DNA of 8,462 nt, from the NCBI GenBank assembly GCA_964405665.1, contig CAYOOT010000102.1, forward strand, positions 1 to 8,462, written 5' to 3'. This document shows positions 5,769 to 8,462 of this stretch, in pieces. Under the pieces are notes generated by a model. That model made no database searches. It was not told the DNA's origin and worked only from the letters and a program-made list of their open reading frames with translations. The stretch comes from CAYOOT01 sp964405665 (GTDB taxonomy: Bacteria > Bdellovibrionota_C > UBA2361 > SZUA-149 > CAZDWZ01). Both the position numbers and the translations under genes were made by a program. Every line of letters begins with the position of its first letter. The first letter of the stretch is position 1.

Positions 5769-8462
5769 ATCGTCCTACCTTCTCTTTGTTCAATAAAAGA
5801 TTTAATTTCATCTGCGGTCAAAGTAAATCTAAAGGCAAGTAGCGTTATCTTTATAATTTCATAATCGAAAAGATTTATGGAGGGATTTCTTGAATCAGCT
5901 TCTAAATAAGCTTCATAAAGTTGATTGAGGTAAGCAATGGCCTCTGCAGCAGTGAATAAACCATCTACTTGCATAGCTAAGTTTAAACATTCAATTGCTA
6001 CTGATGTTATTGCAGATTCTTCTAGGATATTTTGTTTAAAATTATTGAATAAGCTCTCTAATAATTTTTTTAAATTTTCGTTTGTAATTTTTTTTGATTT
6101 AATTGCTTGTTCGCAGCAAAGGGCAAAGTTCCGAACGTCTTTTTGTGAAATAAAATAATCTAAACCTTCTAATATTATTTCCTCTGTAATGATACTTTCA
6201 CTTTTACTTAAACCTAATGTTATGATTTTTTGATAATAATCATCGGCACCATAGAAATTAATATCGAGCTCGCTTAATGTAGCCAGATTCATTCCTCTTA
6301 CTAGCCTGATCGCTCTTGAGCTGGATTCTGGCAGAAGTTCCTCTTTTGATCTTCCAGTCAGACTCGGAGCAAGAACTATTATTATTTCTCCTAAGTCCAT
6401 ATTTAGTGCAGTGGCATTCCATGTTGCAAGGGAATTACTTAAAGTAGTAATGCAGGGAGTATTCCTGGAAATATTATGTTCACTATCTTGAGTTGGCTTA
6501 TTGATAATCCAAATGTCTTTACCATCTAAAGTGGGGCCGAGAATGATTACTCCATGATAAGGCTGTATTGTTTTACGTATTCCGCAAATCAGTGCATATC
6601 TGCTCACTGTTGGCATTTCTGTTAGAGCAGCTAGAGTTTTTTCTAAAACAGGTTTCCTGATCTTTGTGCCTGATGTGACAATTTCGTCAAATCCTTGATA
6701 AGCGAGTATCCCTTCTACTACTCTTAAAGCTTCTTCACGGTTTTTATATCCTTGATTTGATTGTGCTATTCCTACTGGATGTGGAGATACATTTAAACCT
6801 ATTCTACTTAAAATTGCCATAACAAAACTATAACAATCGAAACAATGATCATCTTTTACAAGACTTAATATTTTAGCAAAAGCCATTTGTACGGACGCAA
6901 TATTGCTATGCTGATTTATGCTTGCATTGGGATCAGCCCTTTCAGCCTGAATTAATAATTGATAAAGGTTATCTCCCTCGGGAAAAGTTTCAAAAGTCGC
7001 GGGAAGATCGGGAGTTTGTTTTTTAGTGAATCTAATAACACTCCTTGGCGATTGAGGATCTACAGAGAATTCAATTTTATCGGCGGTGCTTTCGCCAACT
7101 AAGTTCGTGGGTGTATAGCCATACTCTAGTGCTATTTGCATTAAAAGTTTGATCTTCTTTTTATAGATTCCATCAAAGATACGGCTTTCTTTAGAATTTA
7201 ATAACATCTTTTTTAGTACATCATTTCTTGCAAAATAATCCTGAGTTATATCTATTGCTGCTAAAGTGCAATGTGAAAAATATGATCTAAGCAATGTTTC
7301 TTCTTGATGCCGTAGATGTTTATTAGTAATTTTTCTAGACTGCAGGTAACTATTATGCCAGGGAATGTATACATCTGCTATTTGAGAAAGATTTTGATAG
7401 TCAAAATCTTTAAATCTATCTGAAGATGGGAAGTCATAATCATAGTATGTAAGAATGGAGGTTGATAATGAAAGAATTAATGAATCTATTTTTTCTTCCA
7501 GTAAAGAAAGATCTCCCAGTTTTTTATTTTTTGTGACAGCAGACTTAACTTCTTCAAGCTGATCTTTTATTACTAAAATTCTTTTAGCTTTTATTTCAGC
7601 GCTAGAATCTAAATCTTCGGTTTTACTCTTTCTAAGATCATGCTCTTCTGTTGTTAAATAATCATTTACTTGTTTGATTATTAACATAAGAAAAGCCCTA
7701 TTCTTAGGAGTTTTGAACTCGTCCTTATCTTTTCTTATTCTATTAATAATAAATTTTAAAGAGTTTAATTCAAATACTCTTAATCTTGCTGCCTCGACTC
7801 TAAGGCTGAGAGATCCTTGTATTTCATAAATTTTTGCACGATTATTTTGAACATCCTCTGCAGCATCTAAATTGCAGACAGAGCCTATTTCAAATACACC
7901 CCTTATCACAGAGGCAGTTGCTGATATGGCGATATCCGTTAACCTACAGGCGCAATAGAAAGGATCGAGATTTCCTTTAGGGTTTCTGATTTTAGGGATC
8001 AAGCTTAGTCGAATTGTTTCCCCGTCAGATTGTGCTAAACATACAGATAGATCATCTGCTGCTGTTTCATGATAAAGATAACGATATCGATATTGAGCAT
8101 GCAATAACAAAGAATCTTGATTGAAGTTAAAATCTATTTTTGCATAATTATAAGCCCTGATCCAATAATGGCAAAACTTTGTTTTGTGTTCAATATCGCA
8201 TTCTTTTAGATAGAGAAGATAATTCAACCAATTTTTTCCGGTTCTATCGAAATCAGTTCTTGGACTTTCGAAAGCTGGATATTTTTCTTCATAAGCAAGA
8301 ATCCCCGTTCTTAATTTCTCAATTGCTTCTTGGGTTGGTGAATTTTCTATTTCTAGTGTTATATTGATTATCAGATTTAATTCCGATCTTTGTTCTCCAG
8401 AACGGTTAGGCAAACCCTCTCCCTCAGATCTTTTATTACTCGCAGCAGCAATCACTTCATTT
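5769..8462 (-). CDS. Large helical protein with candidate papain-like (Cys-His-Asn) domain, partial at both ends
   Basis: The frame is open for about 895 codons, from the right edge to the gap. GTG at 8455 is a possible start, but the frame stays open to 8461 (Asn-Glu before it) with no Shine-Dalgarno in view, so the true start is probably outside. Numbering is from that GTG. Residues 1-500 are largely helical, with a possible coiled coil at about 275-335, and no family is recognised. At 537-552, HCFDCYSFVMAILSRIG resembles the catalytic-cysteine helix of NlpC/P60 or papain-fold toxin domains (Cys541). The stretch YHGVIILGP (His634) and IWIINKP (Asn652) match the following strand pair. The 93-residue Cys-His spacing is longer than in typical NlpC/P60 domains. 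Residues from about 735 onward are alpha-helical and repeat-like (for example FALCCEQAI, AIECLNLAMQV). There is no signal peptide or membrane segment in view. A host-directed effector or toxin is a reasonable guess but unproven. The last visible codons are GRT at the gap. Confidence 0.65.

Noticed and set aside
5582..5811. Minus-strand reading frames continuing through the N block
   Set aside because: The part left of the gap is the antisense of the exported protein gene, which has a signal peptide and a strong ribosome binding site; unknown bases cannot support a continuous frame.
1..8462. CRISPR array, tRNA or rRNA genes, integrase or phage genes
   Set aside because: No regularly spaced direct repeats, no cloverleaf or rRNA-like segments, and no recognisable integrase or phage structural protein were seen on either strand.

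Overview
This is an AT-rich bacterial window with compact, mostly single-gene units in alternating orientation and short intergenic spaces. None exceeds about 200 bp, so no long gene-free stretch needs explaining. Several genes (the left-edge gene and those at 999, 4672 and 5331) have GGAG/GGAGG-type ribosome binding sites, while others have almost none. A run of exactly 100 N (5669-5768) marks it as a draft scaffold. The mix of a DUF748 membrane-anchored protein, a YciE/YciF ferritin-like protein, an MnmC-C-like FAD oxidoreductase and an exported protein with a Gram-negative-style signal peptide suggests a proteobacterium. The very large helical protein with a papain-like cysteine motif would fit a host-associated lineage such as Legionellales-type Gammaproteobacteria. 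That placement is inference; there is no rRNA or other marker gene here.

Layout from left to right. Positions 1-34 hold the first codons of a minus-strand zinc-ribbon gene. Positions 125-208 are an 84-bp MITE-like element made of two 29-nt inverted copies, each folding into a hairpin and differing by compensatory changes. The element supplies the stop codon of the next gene, a minus-strand ACT-domain protein (201-869). A divergent control region (870-998) carries a palindrome and a near-consensus sigma-70 promoter in front of a DUF2000 protein (999-1409). Convergent to that is an FAD-dependent oxidoreductase resembling the C-terminal half of MnmC (1422-2543). A class I methyltransferase (2618-3337) is transcribed divergently from it. 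The methyltransferase abuts, stop codon to stop codon, a convergent DUF748 membrane protein (3338-4480).

On the right are a ferritin-like YciE/YciF-family gene (4672-5175), a strong hairpin (5223-5269), and a small exported repeat protein (5331 into the gap). Beyond the gap, a giant minus-strand gene fills the rest of the window (5769-8462). Its frame is open at the right edge and its C-terminus is lost in the gap. No operon with a shared pathway is evident: these look like independently transcribed housekeeping, stress and envelope genes. The large protein, with a candidate Cys-His-Asn papain/NlpC-like domain followed by helical repeats, is the least understood and most interesting gene.
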